Below, piece after piece: positions 14,200-20,517 of a DNA stretch of 20,548 bases. Below the pieces are notes generated by a model. It did not search any database. It was given only the letters and a program-made list of their open reading frames with translations, and was not told the origin of the DNA. Position numbers and translations under genes: made by a program. Location of the stretch: positions 1 to 20,548 of the IMG/VR virus record IMGVR_UViG_3300047174_000192; one strand, written 5' to 3'. This stretch comes from a virus. The first letter of the stretch is position 1. Every line of letters starts with the position of its first letter.

Positions 14200-14709
14200 T
14201 CATTCCATCCCCCTATCTTCGTAGAACTGGCTCCATTCGTTGCGCTTTGGATTGGGAGGAAAGAGAGTAGGCCGGGTTTGATTCCGGCTCGATGAGTTGT
14301 AGGTCGGTGAACTTATCGGGTTGCCGCCAGAGATATTCCCGTCATCCGTTGGATGACGCTCATCGTTCTGTTTCTCGTCAGCGTGTCCTTCCACGCCGCT
14401 ACTCTCCGTCCTTGCGGACGAAATTTCTTTTTCAATTTGTGCCACTTCGATTTTAAGACCTTGAATTTCGGTCTCCTCATCGTTGGCCTCTTTTTGGATG
14501 TTTAAGAGATCGTAAGTTAAGTGATCGATTTGGACTTGGACCAGAGGAATTGCGTTTGCCTTAGGTGATTTGTTTTTTATATGCTTTGATAATCCGAACA
14601 AAACAACAAAGGCAACAATTGTGCCAATAAGGATTATACCGACAATATCGATATAATAAAAGATGGGATTGTAAAAAATTGAATACGGATTGTGGCGATG
14701 TTTGGACAT
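14200..14709 (-). CDS. single-pass membrane protein with coiled-coil tail
   Basis: 169 residues. One membrane segment at about 16-40 (IFYYIDIVGIILIGTIVAFVVLFGL), flanked by a basic N-terminus MSKHRHN and KHIKNKSPK, followed by a heptad-type coiled coil (about 65-98, EANDEETEIQGLKIEVAQIEKEI split) and a low-complexity polar tail. The basic segment after the helix suggests it stays inside, which would put the long tail in the cytoplasm. AAGGAG is 10 bases before the ATG. A lysis accessory, inner-membrane exclusion or injection-related role is possible, but no signature decides it. The 78 bases between this gene and the next hold only weakly patterned sequence. Confidence 0.72.
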   Translation of the reverse strand: MSKHRHNPYSIFYNPIFYYIDIVGIILIGTIVAFVVLFGLSKHIKNKSPKANAIPLVQVQIDHLTYDLLNIQKEANDEETEIQGLKIEVAQIEKEISSARTESSGVEGHADEKQNDERHPTDDGNISGGNPISSPTYNSSSRNQTRPTLFPPNPKRNEWSQFYEDRGME

Positions 14710-14733
14710 GATGGATAGTCTCCTTAAATTTGC

Positions 14734-14754
14734 TTAAAAAGCAACAAAAAACTT
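14734..14754 (-). repeat. 21-bp operon-boundary repeat, copy 2 (T-tract motif)
   Basis: Identical over 21 bases to 5610-5630 and directly abutting the stop of the primase-helicase (14755). TTGCTT and AAGCAA flank a central TTT/AAA, making a short palindrome at 14730-14746. It lies upstream of the AAGGAG of the membrane protein gene. Promoter or operator function is inferred. Confidence 0.6.
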
Positions 14755-16497
14755 CTACGAGTTCCGGATGAACGGCTCAATTTGAGTGATGCGCAATGTC
14801 TCAAAATCATATTTGCAAAGAATTTTTAAGCCCGAGCCTATCTCCGATCCTTTCAAAACTTGGAGGCACATCTCGCTCTTTTTATCCGGATTGCGCGAGG
14901 CTCCAAGGAGGAGAGTCGAGCTATTCTCAATGGCTCCGGAGTCCTTGGCATCATTGATCGACATCTCACCGAAGGCTCGTTCCTTGTCCCGATTGACTTG
15001 GGAAGCCAAGACAATGATGACGTTGTATTTTTTGGCAAGGTATTTGAGTCCTTCGGCGATGTCGGTGAACCGCTCGTAGCGGGATTGTTTTCCTTCGCCA
15101 CGGATAAGCTGAATATAATCGATGAGGACAAGGTTTGGCTTGCGGCCAAATTTGAGTTCGCTTCTCCGGAGGATCGACTCTAGGGCCTTAAGCGTGACCG
15201 CCTCGGTGCAAAAGAGAACATGATCGAGGCCGCTTTGGGAAAAGTCGATGCGATCCCGGCGCATATAGACCTCTTGAATCGTTTTTCGCGAGTGGCCGGT
15301 GCCGCTTTGTAAGGTGCGCTCGAAGGCCTTCCGATCCGAAAGCTCAAGGTGGAAGTAGAGCGTGGCAAGATGCGGATGGGAGAGCGCGATGTTGGTGAGG
15401 AGCGAGGTCTTGCCCACACCGGTTTCCGCGATGATCGAGACAACCTCGCCGGGAACTAAAACAGCTTCTTGGAGGAGCGACATCCATCGGCCCAAGTGGA
15501 GGCAATTCGCGGTGTCGCGATGCATGGATTCCAAGTAGAGTTTTTCAAGATCGGCCATCGACTTGAGTGGGAGCGGCTCACCTTTATACAGTGGCTCTAC
15601 CGCATCCCGAAGCCGTAGGCATTCGCTCAAAAGCTCCGCGTCCGACATGCCCTCGGTGTGCTCAGAAATGTCCTTGGCGGGCGCCGGAACTTTGACGATG
15701 CGGATGGTGCGGGCTACGGGCTCTAGGCTCGTGCGAACCATGTTCACGTGCTCGCTTCCGGCGGGCGGCTTGCCGGGGAGGTCGTTGTCACCGCAAATGA
15801 TGATGTCTTTGCCGATCAAATGCTCGTTGTAGGAGTCAAGCCATTTGCCCGCCCCCCCTACATTTGTCGTTGCTACTAGGCCCGCGGCTCGGAGGGTGTC
15901 CGCGTCTTTCTCGCCTTCCACCACCCAAACTTCGGTGGCACGACGAACTTCGGGAAGAGCGTAAAGGACACGCTCCACGCCATCCATTGACCATGAGTAG
16001 CAGCCATCAGGCCTAACCGCTCGTTGCTTAAAATTCTTTGGTTCATACCGTACCGCCTCGTAAATGAGCTTTCCATTGGCATCGTGGTAGGGGTAGGCCT
16101 TGACGATCACGGGATCGGGATTTGGGTCGGCGAACGGATTTTCGATTTGCGGCGTTGATTGGGGCTTCACGTAGGTAGATACCTTTTTCTCGGAAAAATG
16201 CGTCCTAGGCCTATCCTCGTTCGATTTTGGCCTATCCTTGGAAAGAGTCCGAAGATATTCCGAGGCCGTCTTTCCATCAAACTTGGCCAAGAGATCGACC
16301 ACATCCCCCCCGCCACATCCGGCGCGGCAAATCCAAATATCGGCGTCCTTGGCGATGTCGAGCGACGGCTTCTTGTCGGAGTGAAACGGGCACAAACACG
16401 AGTCATTTTTGCCTCGGCCTACGAGGATGGAAACCCCACACCCCTCAAGCACCGAGCGCACGGTTTGCTTCGATTTAATCTCCTCGGAAACCGTCAT
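14755..16497 (-). CDS. fused primase-helicase (CHC2 zinc finger, TOPRIM, DnaB-like)
   Basis: 580 residues, T7 gp4-like in layout. Zinc finger: C36, H39, C57, C61 in CLCPFHSDKKPSL and ICRAGCGG. TOPRIM domain: VVEGEKDAD (192-200) and IIICGDNDLPG (232-242, D237/D239 metal ligands). Helicase domain: Walker A ETGVGKTS (358-365), HLELSDRKAFERTL (383-396), Walker B LVLIDYIQL (456-464), and sensor VLASQVNRD (496-504). It unwinds DNA at the fork and makes primers. The start is an ATGA overlap with the DUF1376 gene's stop. It ends just before the T-tract repeat. Confidence 0.93.
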   Translation of the reverse strand: MTVSEEIKSKQTVRSVLEGCGVSILVGRGKNDSCLCPFHSDKKPSLDIAKDADIWICRAGCGGGDVVDLLAKFDGKTASEYLRTLSKDRPKSNEDRPRTHFSEKKVSTYVKPQSTPQIENPFADPNPDPVIVKAYPYHDANGKLIYEAVRYEPKNFKQRAVRPDGCYSWSMDGVERVLYALPEVRRATEVWVVEGEKDADTLRAAGLVATTNVGGAGKWLDSYNEHLIGKDIIICGDNDLPGKPPAGSEHVNMVRTSLEPVARTIRIVKVPAPAKDISEHTEGMSDAELLSECLRLRDAVEPLYKGEPLPLKSMADLEKLYLESMHRDTANCLHLGRWMSLLQEAVLVPGEVVSIIAETGVGKTSLLTNIALSHPHLATLYFHLELSDRKAFERTLQSGTGHSRKTIQEVYMRRDRIDFSQSGLDHVLFCTEAVTLKALESILRRSELKFGRKPNLVLIDYIQLIRGEGKQSRYERFTDIAEGLKYLAKKYNVIIVLASQVNRDKERAFGEMSINDAKDSGAIENSSTLLLGASRNPDKKSEMCLQVLKGSEIGSGLKILCKYDFETLRITQIEPFIRNS

Positions 16498-17249
16498 ATA
16501 CCACTACCGTTCAAGTGCTTATTGTCATACTTGCCTTCCAAAATACTTACCACGGCATCATCGCTTCGGATAAACCAATCGATGTTAGCCTTCCACTTTC
16601 GGTCGTTCCTTCCGAGGAGGAAATTGGATATTTTTGCCCTCTCAAGCGCCGCTCGCCAATTCGAGCGCCAATACTCCGATTCAAGCCGAACCTTGAGATG
16701 AGATGCCCGCTTATCGGTAAGCGCCACACATTTCGGGAAGCTTGTGGCATTCCATTCGGTGACGATCTCCGCCGCCCCGGTTGAGAGATCGGAGGCATCG
16801 TCATCCGCAAACGGATTATCCGAAGAAGGGGTAGGGGTAGTATTATATGAAGATGAAGAATGAAGACCATGCTTTTTGCTTCGCCGTAGCTTATGCACCT
16901 TCGATGCTAGTGCATGCCGTCTAGCCTCACCTTTTTCTCCCTCCCATCCTCCGAGGGCGTTTTGGGAGCGAGATTGTTTAAAGGCCTTTTGCTTTTGGCG
17001 CGTTTTTTCGAGTCGATGGTTTTGCAAACCACCATTTCCATCCGATGCAAACTTATGCATGATCGATGCAAGTGCATCTTCGGTGCATCCGGCCAAGATG
17101 CAAAGCCTTTTAGGATCAAGTGGTAATGTTCCCTTATCCCATTGATGGCATAGGAGCCTAATGTAGGCCCCGGTTTCTTCCGCCGTGAACGAGGCGGTGC
17201 CGTTGAGAAAATCTCCGGCGTAGAATTGAAAAGCGGGAGGCTTATTCAC
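16494..17249 (-). CDS. DUF1376-type replication protein
   Basis: 251 residues from the GTG at 17249, which has GAGG 6 bases upstream; a longer start at 17264 is possible. The N-terminus PPAFQFYAGDFLNGTASFTAEETGAYIRLLCHQWDKG matches the DUF1376 (YdaU-like) winged-helix domain. A Ser/Thr/Asp-rich linker (about 130-145) leads to the C-terminal ESEYWRSNWRAALERA...NDRKWKANIDWFIRSD...ILEGKYDN module seen in many phage replication initiators or helicase loaders. Directly upstream of the primase-helicase, it probably helps load the helicase at the origin (inference from family and position). Confidence 0.85.
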   Translation of the reverse strand: MNKPPAFQFYAGDFLNGTASFTAEETGAYIRLLCHQWDKGTLPLDPKRLCILAGCTEDALASIMHKFASDGNGGLQNHRLEKTRQKQKAFKQSRSQNALGGWEGEKGEARRHALASKVHKLRRSKKHGLHSSSSYNTTPTPSSDNPFADDDASDLSTGAAEIVTEWNATSFPKCVALTDKRASHLKVRLESEYWRSNWRAALERAKISNFLLGRNDRKWKANIDWFIRSDDAVVSILEGKYDNKHLNGSGI

Positions 17250-17373
17250 AAACACCCTCATCACCTAAAGCGTGAGCACCGATGGTGACCATGGAGACGC
17301 GGCCCCCGTAAAGGGTTGAAACTCCCACCGCCGATGCCCACGCTTTAGATGTTGAAGATGCCGTCTTTTTCAT
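17242..17373 (-). CDS. possible 43-residue leader or early peptide
   Basis: ATG at 17373, stop at 17242, overlapping the GTG start of the DUF1376 gene by 8 bases, which is the local style of coupling. The peptide reads MKKTASSTSKAWASAVG... with little charge after the start and no known motif. No ribosome-binding site is visible and an inverted repeat (17265-17348) runs through it, so it may be a structured leader rather than a gene. Confidence 0.4.
   Translation of the reverse strand: MKKTASSTSKAWASAVGVSTLYGGRVSMVTIGAHALGDEGVCE
17265..17348. repeat. imperfect inverted repeat inside the leader region
   Basis: CTAAAGCGTG (17265-17274) pairs exactly with CACGCTTTAG (17339-17348). Extended arms of 21 bases (17265-17285 and 17328-17348) match at about 17 positions, with about 42 bases between. 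It sits between the divergent promoter region and the DUF1376 start. It could be a stem in the minus-strand message, an operator or part of an origin. Confidence 0.55.
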
Positions 17374-17468
17374 TTGGTTCGGCGAGGTTGCCGTAGGCCG
17401 AAAGCTTAAGCAACTATTTTTCAAAAAATACTCATTTTTACTCTCAAAAAGTTTTTTGTTCTTTTTTG

Positions 17469-17496
17469 TTGCACTTTGTACGGCCTATCGTATGAT
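17469..17496 (+). promoter_or_regulatory. strong sigma-70-like promoter for right-hand early genes
   Basis: -35 TTGCAC (17469-17474), 16-base spacer, -10 TATGAT (17491-17496), preceded by two T-tracts (TTTTTTG at 17452-17458 and 17462-17468). Only 9 bases separate the -10 from the ATG at 17506, with no ribosome-binding site, so the message would be nearly leaderless. The divergent side (17374-17468) is AT-rich with no clear minus-strand promoter. Confidence 0.65.
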
Positions 17497-17505
17497 GTCG
17501 TCCTT

Positions 17506-17820
17506 ATGAGTCGCAAAATTACCGAGCAAGTGGCCTCCGCATTCTTGAATCGCCGCCCGAAAAGCATTGGCAATTCGAGCACCGATGGTCACGTGCTTCT
17601 TCTCCATGGAAATCGCATTGCCGAGTGGCATGGCGATGATCTTTGGATCACCAATGCCGGATGGTCGAGCAACACGACAAAGGAACGCTTAAATGGTCTT
17701 CCCGGTGTGCGTATCCACCAAAAAGATTTTGCGTGGTTTCTCAATGGAAAACAATGGGACGGTTCATGGACTTCCGTTTCACTTTGGAACGCCGGAAAGT
17801 CCTCACTTTCTCTTGCCTAA
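17506..17820 (+). CDS. conserved small phage protein
   Basis: 104 residues from the ATG at 17506; the in-frame TTG at 17476 is inside the promoter. It matches a common family of phage hypotheticals with SRKITEQVASAFLN at the start, HGNRIAEW (34-41), WITNAGW (47-53), TKERLNGLPGV (58-68) and W.LNG..W.G.W near the end. These are known as short proteins of early or mid clusters with no assigned function. First gene of the right-hand operon. Confidence 0.82.
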   Translation: MSRKITEQVASAFLNRRPKSIGNSSTDGHVLLLHGNRIAEWHGDDLWITNAGWSSNTTKERLNGLPGVRIHQKDFAWFLNGKQWDGSWTSVSLWNAGKSSLSLA

Positions 17821-17823
17821 AAA

Positions 17824-18060
17824 ATGAAATACTACTACTCCGCATGGCGCGACATTAGCGCCGTCAATATAGCGGGCGATTGGATCGCCCTTCGCAATAC
17901 CGAACGCATCGACACGTCCGATTGGGAGCAACTCTCCATCGAGGACGCGCCGACGGAAGCCATCGAGGCCCTCGTAGGCCGAGTGACGCTTCCCGCTGAG
18001 GATATTTTCCCCGAGCTTGCCAAGGCCGAGCGCACACCCTACGTGGCCCTTGCCGCCTAA
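17824..18060 (+). CDS. small phage protein, unknown
   Basis: 78 residues, acidic, with an N-terminal MKYYYSAWRD and a compact body (GDWIALRNTERIDTSDWEQLS). The ATG is 3 bases after the upstream stop with no ribosome-binding site, so coupling is likely. No family recognised. Confidence 0.68.
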   Translation: MKYYYSAWRDISAVNIAGDWIALRNTERIDTSDWEQLSIEDAPTEAIEALVGRVTLPAEDIFPELAKAERTPYVALAA

Positions 18061-18097
18061 ATTTCAAAAACCCCAAACCAAAAGGAAAGTAGACAGC

Positions 18098-18565
18098 ATG
18101 AACAACGAGGAACAAAAACCAAACATCGGCGTCGAGGCGGCTCTTGCCATCGATCTCTCGGTTACTATCAAACGAGTTGGCCTAGGCCAATACTTGTTCA
18201 AGGTGGTGGTGGCCCAAGGACCGGAAGGAAAGACGCTTAACGATGAGAAAATTTGCTCAACTCTTATTGAAGCGAGCGAACGACTCGACATCGTGACCCA
18301 CATCCGAATCGACTCCGCCAACCAAAAAGTCACGGCTCGGCTTAACGTGACCGGAACCCACAAGGATTCCCACGAGAAGCAATCCGTGGACGAGACGGAG
18401 ACCTTCGATCACCCAATCCCGGCGCTTGTTTGGGTCATGTCCAAGCAAGCATCGCTCCTTCGCCAACTTTCCAATGGCGAAGAGTGCGATTGCCCGAATT
18501 GCACGAAGGAACGGGCGGAAAAGGTTAAGCCCGAGATCAAGCTCGGTGACGAGCCGAAGGCCTAA
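18098..18565 (+). CDS. phage protein with C-terminal CxCxxC, unknown
   Basis: 155 residues; a longer reading from 18017 is not used because AAGGAA lies upstream of this ATG. A beta-rich middle (QYLFKVVVAQG, then HIRIDSANQKVTARLNVTG) suggests a small sandwich or barrel fold. C-terminal ECDCPNC (about 128-134) is a knuckle-like zinc-binding candidate. Position in the early plus-strand block. No family assignment. Confidence 0.72.
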   Translation: MNNEEQKPNIGVEAALAIDLSVTIKRVGLGQYLFKVVVAQGPEGKTLNDEKICSTLIEASERLDIVTHIRIDSANQKVTARLNVTGTHKDSHEKQSVDETETFDHPIPALVWVMSKQASLLRQLSNGEECDCPNCTKERAEKVKPEIKLGDEPKA

Positions 18566-18577
18566 CGACCGATCAAA

Positions 18578-18628
18578 ATGGCCCGGAGCGCGAGACAAGG
18601 CGCACGGGCCGAGAAAGCAAATTTATGA
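18578..18628 (+). CDS. possible 16-residue peptide in intercistronic hairpin
   Basis: ATG at 18578 reads MARSARQGARAEKANL and stops in an ATGA overlap with the next gene's start, as real genes here do. It has no ribosome-binding site and coincides with a hairpin. It may couple translation across the gap, or be chance. Confidence 0.2.
   Translation: MARSARQGARAEKANL
18580..18610 (+). other. GC-rich stem-loop between genes
   Basis: GGCCCG (18580-18585) pairs with CGGGCC (18605-18610), and an inner GCGC pair (18588-18591 with 18600-18603) extends the stem across a small bulge, leaving an 8-base loop. There is no T-run after it, so it is not a standard terminator. An mRNA-stabilising or processing stem is more likely. 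Confidence 0.6.
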
Positions 18629-18861
18629 ACGAAAAACCCGAAAAGAAAGCACTCGATATTTTTAAGTTGGATGTAGGCATCGAGCACATCGAAGGAAAGG
18701 GCTACAAGTGCCGCATCCAATGCAACGCCAACGGAAACATCTTTGACGAAACCGACATGTATACTTCCCTCGAAAGTTGCGCCCGAGCGGCACAACAAGG
18801 ATTTGCGGAAATAGCGGAGATGGTCTCCAAAATGCCCAAGCAACACGTTAATGCGATCTAA
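18625..18861 (+). CDS. small phage protein, unknown
   Basis: 78 residues. The charged start MNEKPEKKALDIFKLDV leads into two strands (YKCRIQCNANGNIFDET) and a C-terminal helix (ESCARAAQQGFAEIAEMVSK), a beta-beta-alpha-like arrangement. It follows the GC-rich stem. The stop is overlapped by 11 bases by the next gene's ATG. No family recognised. Confidence 0.7.
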   Translation: MNEKPEKKALDIFKLDVGIEHIEGKGYKCRIQCNANGNIFDETDMYTSLESCARAAQQGFAEIAEMVSKMPKQHVNAI

Positions 18862-19282
18862 CTTCCACCATCTCGACAAGTACCGTGTACTCGATGGCCG
18901 CATGGGGTCAACCCCGAGTGATGGGCGATATGGGTTCTTCTTGATTCCGGTGCGCGACATTTCAAAAAAGCCTCACGACACTTGGGTTCTCTATTGCCTA
19001 GCGAGCGCCGCGGATGAGCCCGAGGCCGAGGGATGGGAACACGTCTCACTTAGAGTGGAGAGCGCAACCGATCCCAAGGCCGGTAGGCTCCCAACTTGGG
19101 AAGAGATGTGTCTAGCTAAAAAACTCTTTTTTGAGCCTAACGAGTGCGTGGTGCAATTCCACCCGCCGGAGAGCGAGTACGTGAACGCGCATCCCAACGT
19201 GCTCCACCTTTGGCGCAATACCCAATTCGATTTCAAAACCCCGCCCACTCTCTTGATTGGGCCTAAACCAGAAAGCAAGTAA
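18851..19282 (+). CDS. DUF7694-like phage protein
   Basis: 143 residues with the conserved block of this family: GWEHVSLRVE (61-70), LPTWEEMCLAKKLFFEPNECVVQFHPPESEYVNAHPNVLHLWR (79-121) and a TPPTLLIG ending. The family is common in phages, is short, and has no assigned reaction; the invariant HPPxSEYVNxHP...LHLWR stretch suggests a specific binding or catalytic site. It overlaps the preceding gene by 11 bases. Confidence 0.86.
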   Translation: MRSNFHHLDKYRVLDGRMGSTPSDGRYGFFLIPVRDISKKPHDTWVLYCLASAADEPEAEGWEHVSLRVESATDPKAGRLPTWEEMCLAKKLFFEPNECVVQFHPPESEYVNAHPNVLHLWRNTQFDFKTPPTLLIGPKPESK

Positions 19283-19287
19283 GCACC

Positions 19288-19551
19288 ATGACTACCATTG
19301 AAACCAACAATAAACCACAAGCTTTTGTCGCCGTAATGCGGGCTCGCAAACCCCTCACGAAAGAAGAAGTCACCGGTTTCCATATCCTCGTTACCAACGG
19401 CGGGGAAAAGCACGCCAAGTTCGGCACAATCCAAGAGTCGCTCCGTCGTCATCCGGAGCACATCGACATCGACGAGCCGCAAGTTATGGAACTCTCTCGG
19501 GAAGACCTTACCAAGATGCTCGGCGCTCTCGATGGCGCCGAAGTGTCCTAG
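19288..19551 (+). CDS. small acidic phage protein, unknown
   Basis: 87 residues, with HILVTNGGEKHAKFGTIQESL in the middle and an acidic C-terminus (LSREDLTKMLGALDGAEVS). The ATG is 5 bases after the upstream stop, with only a weak AGT-type signal before it. No family recognised. Confidence 0.65.
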   Translation: MTTIETNNKPQAFVAVMRARKPLTKEEVTGFHILVTNGGEKHAKFGTIQESLRRHPEHIDIDEPQVMELSREDLTKMLGALDGAEVS

Positions 19552-19578
19552 GCCTAAAACAAAAAAGGAAATACAGCT

Positions 19579-19857
19579 ATGAAAGGCACACAAGCCAATG
19601 AAGGGCATACCATGGTCGTGGGAACTCGGGTTGAGTTCTCCAAAATCGGTTGCCCGCAAAATGTGGGTAATCCCGAGGATGTTATTTTCCTCGTGAAACC
19701 CGCCAAACACATGGGAGGAAATCCCATCGCTCTAATGCTCCCGCCGAAAAACGCCGCGGAGCTTGCTCACGCCATCCTCGCCGCCGCCGGAAACGTCGCG
19801 CCGTCCGATTGCATGGTAAGCCTCGACGATGAGATCGAGGAACAAACAAAGAACTAA
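19579..19857 (+). CDS. small phage protein, unknown
   Basis: 92 residues with a good ribosome-binding site (AAGGAA about 8 bases before the ATG). The body has VVGTRVEFSKIG, FLVKPAKHMGG and a helix NAAELAHAILAAAG, a small mixed fold. No family recognised. It lies in the continuous plus-strand block. Confidence 0.7.
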   Translation: MKGTQANEGHTMVVGTRVEFSKIGCPQNVGNPEDVIFLVKPAKHMGGNPIALMLPPKNAAELAHAILAAAGNVAPSDCMVSLDDEIEEQTKN

Positions 19858-19861
19858 AATT

Positions 19862-20170
19862 ATGGGTTACTACATCCCCGGCCTACAGAACAAAAACAAA
19901 GCCGATCAAATCATCTCAAAGTGGCCCGACGCCATCCTGCTTGGCTCCGCGCCAAGTTGGGATGCCGTGCCGAGCGACAAGGCCATCATTTGCGTGGTGG
20001 ATAACGGGCCATTTGAAGCCGCGGGCTACGCTTTTAGCGAGCGAGAACTTGCCGTCTTCAACCACCATGGCGGTCGATCCATCAACGATGATCGTCGGCC
20101 TAGAAAATGGCTCCTCATGGACAAGCCAACTGTGGAGAAGATCACGGGCTATGCGGAGGATCACCGATGA
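19862..20170 (+). CDS. small phage protein, unknown
   Basis: 102 residues beginning MGYYIPGLQNKNKADQIISK. A Rossmann-like opening (AILLGSAPSWDAV and AIICVVDNGPFEAAGYAFSEREL) and a DDRRPRKWLLMDKP segment hint at a nucleotide-binding or hydrolase-type fold, but no motif settles it. It starts 4 bases after the preceding stop and ends in ATGA with the next gene. Confidence 0.7.
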   Translation: MGYYIPGLQNKNKADQIISKWPDAILLGSAPSWDAVPSDKAIICVVDNGPFEAAGYAFSERELAVFNHHGGRSINDDRRPRKWLLMDKPTVEKITGYAEDHR

Positions 20171-20517
20171 GGCCTATCTACCGAAATTGGGACGAGCAAG
20201 ACAACGCGGCGGCGAGGGCGGAGGGTGGGGCCAACAACCACATCTTCCGGCCCACCGAGACGAGCGCATGGTATGTGAGCTACTCGCCTCGAAGCCAATT
20301 CGTCTCACCCGAGAATCCGCAACCCGAGACGCTTTTGGGCCACTACGAAAATTGGCCTAAAAACCCCAAGGACCTTTGCCTCGCCGGAGACCACCGCAAG
20401 CCAATCTCCGAGGCCTACGAGGAAGGCGGCGAAGAAGCCGTCTTGGCCTATTTTAAATCCCAACCCGACATCACACCGGAAGCGGTCAAGTTTGTCCGCA
20501 AAATGATCAATCCATGA
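20167..20517 (+). CDS. small phage protein, unknown
   Basis: 116 residues with a strong ribosome-binding site, GGAGG 7 bases before the ATG, inside the upstream gene. Central part WYVSYSPRSQFVSPENPQPETLLGHYENW, and a C-terminal helix SQPDITPEAVKFVRKM. No family recognised. Confidence 0.7.
   Translation: MRPIYRNWDEQDNAAARAEGGANNHIFRPTETSAWYVSYSPRSQFVSPENPQPETLLGHYENWPKNPKDLCLAGDHRKPISEAYEEGGEEAVLAYFKSQPDITPEAVKFVRKMINP

Noticed and set aside
18580-18610. Rho-independent terminator
   Set aside because: No T-run follows the stem and the next gene starts 15 bases later in the same direction.
18991-19710. 239-residue minus-strand reading frame
   Set aside because: It lies across several plus-strand genes, including the DUF7694-like one with a clear family signature; product is Ser/Gly/His-rich and unlike a real protein.
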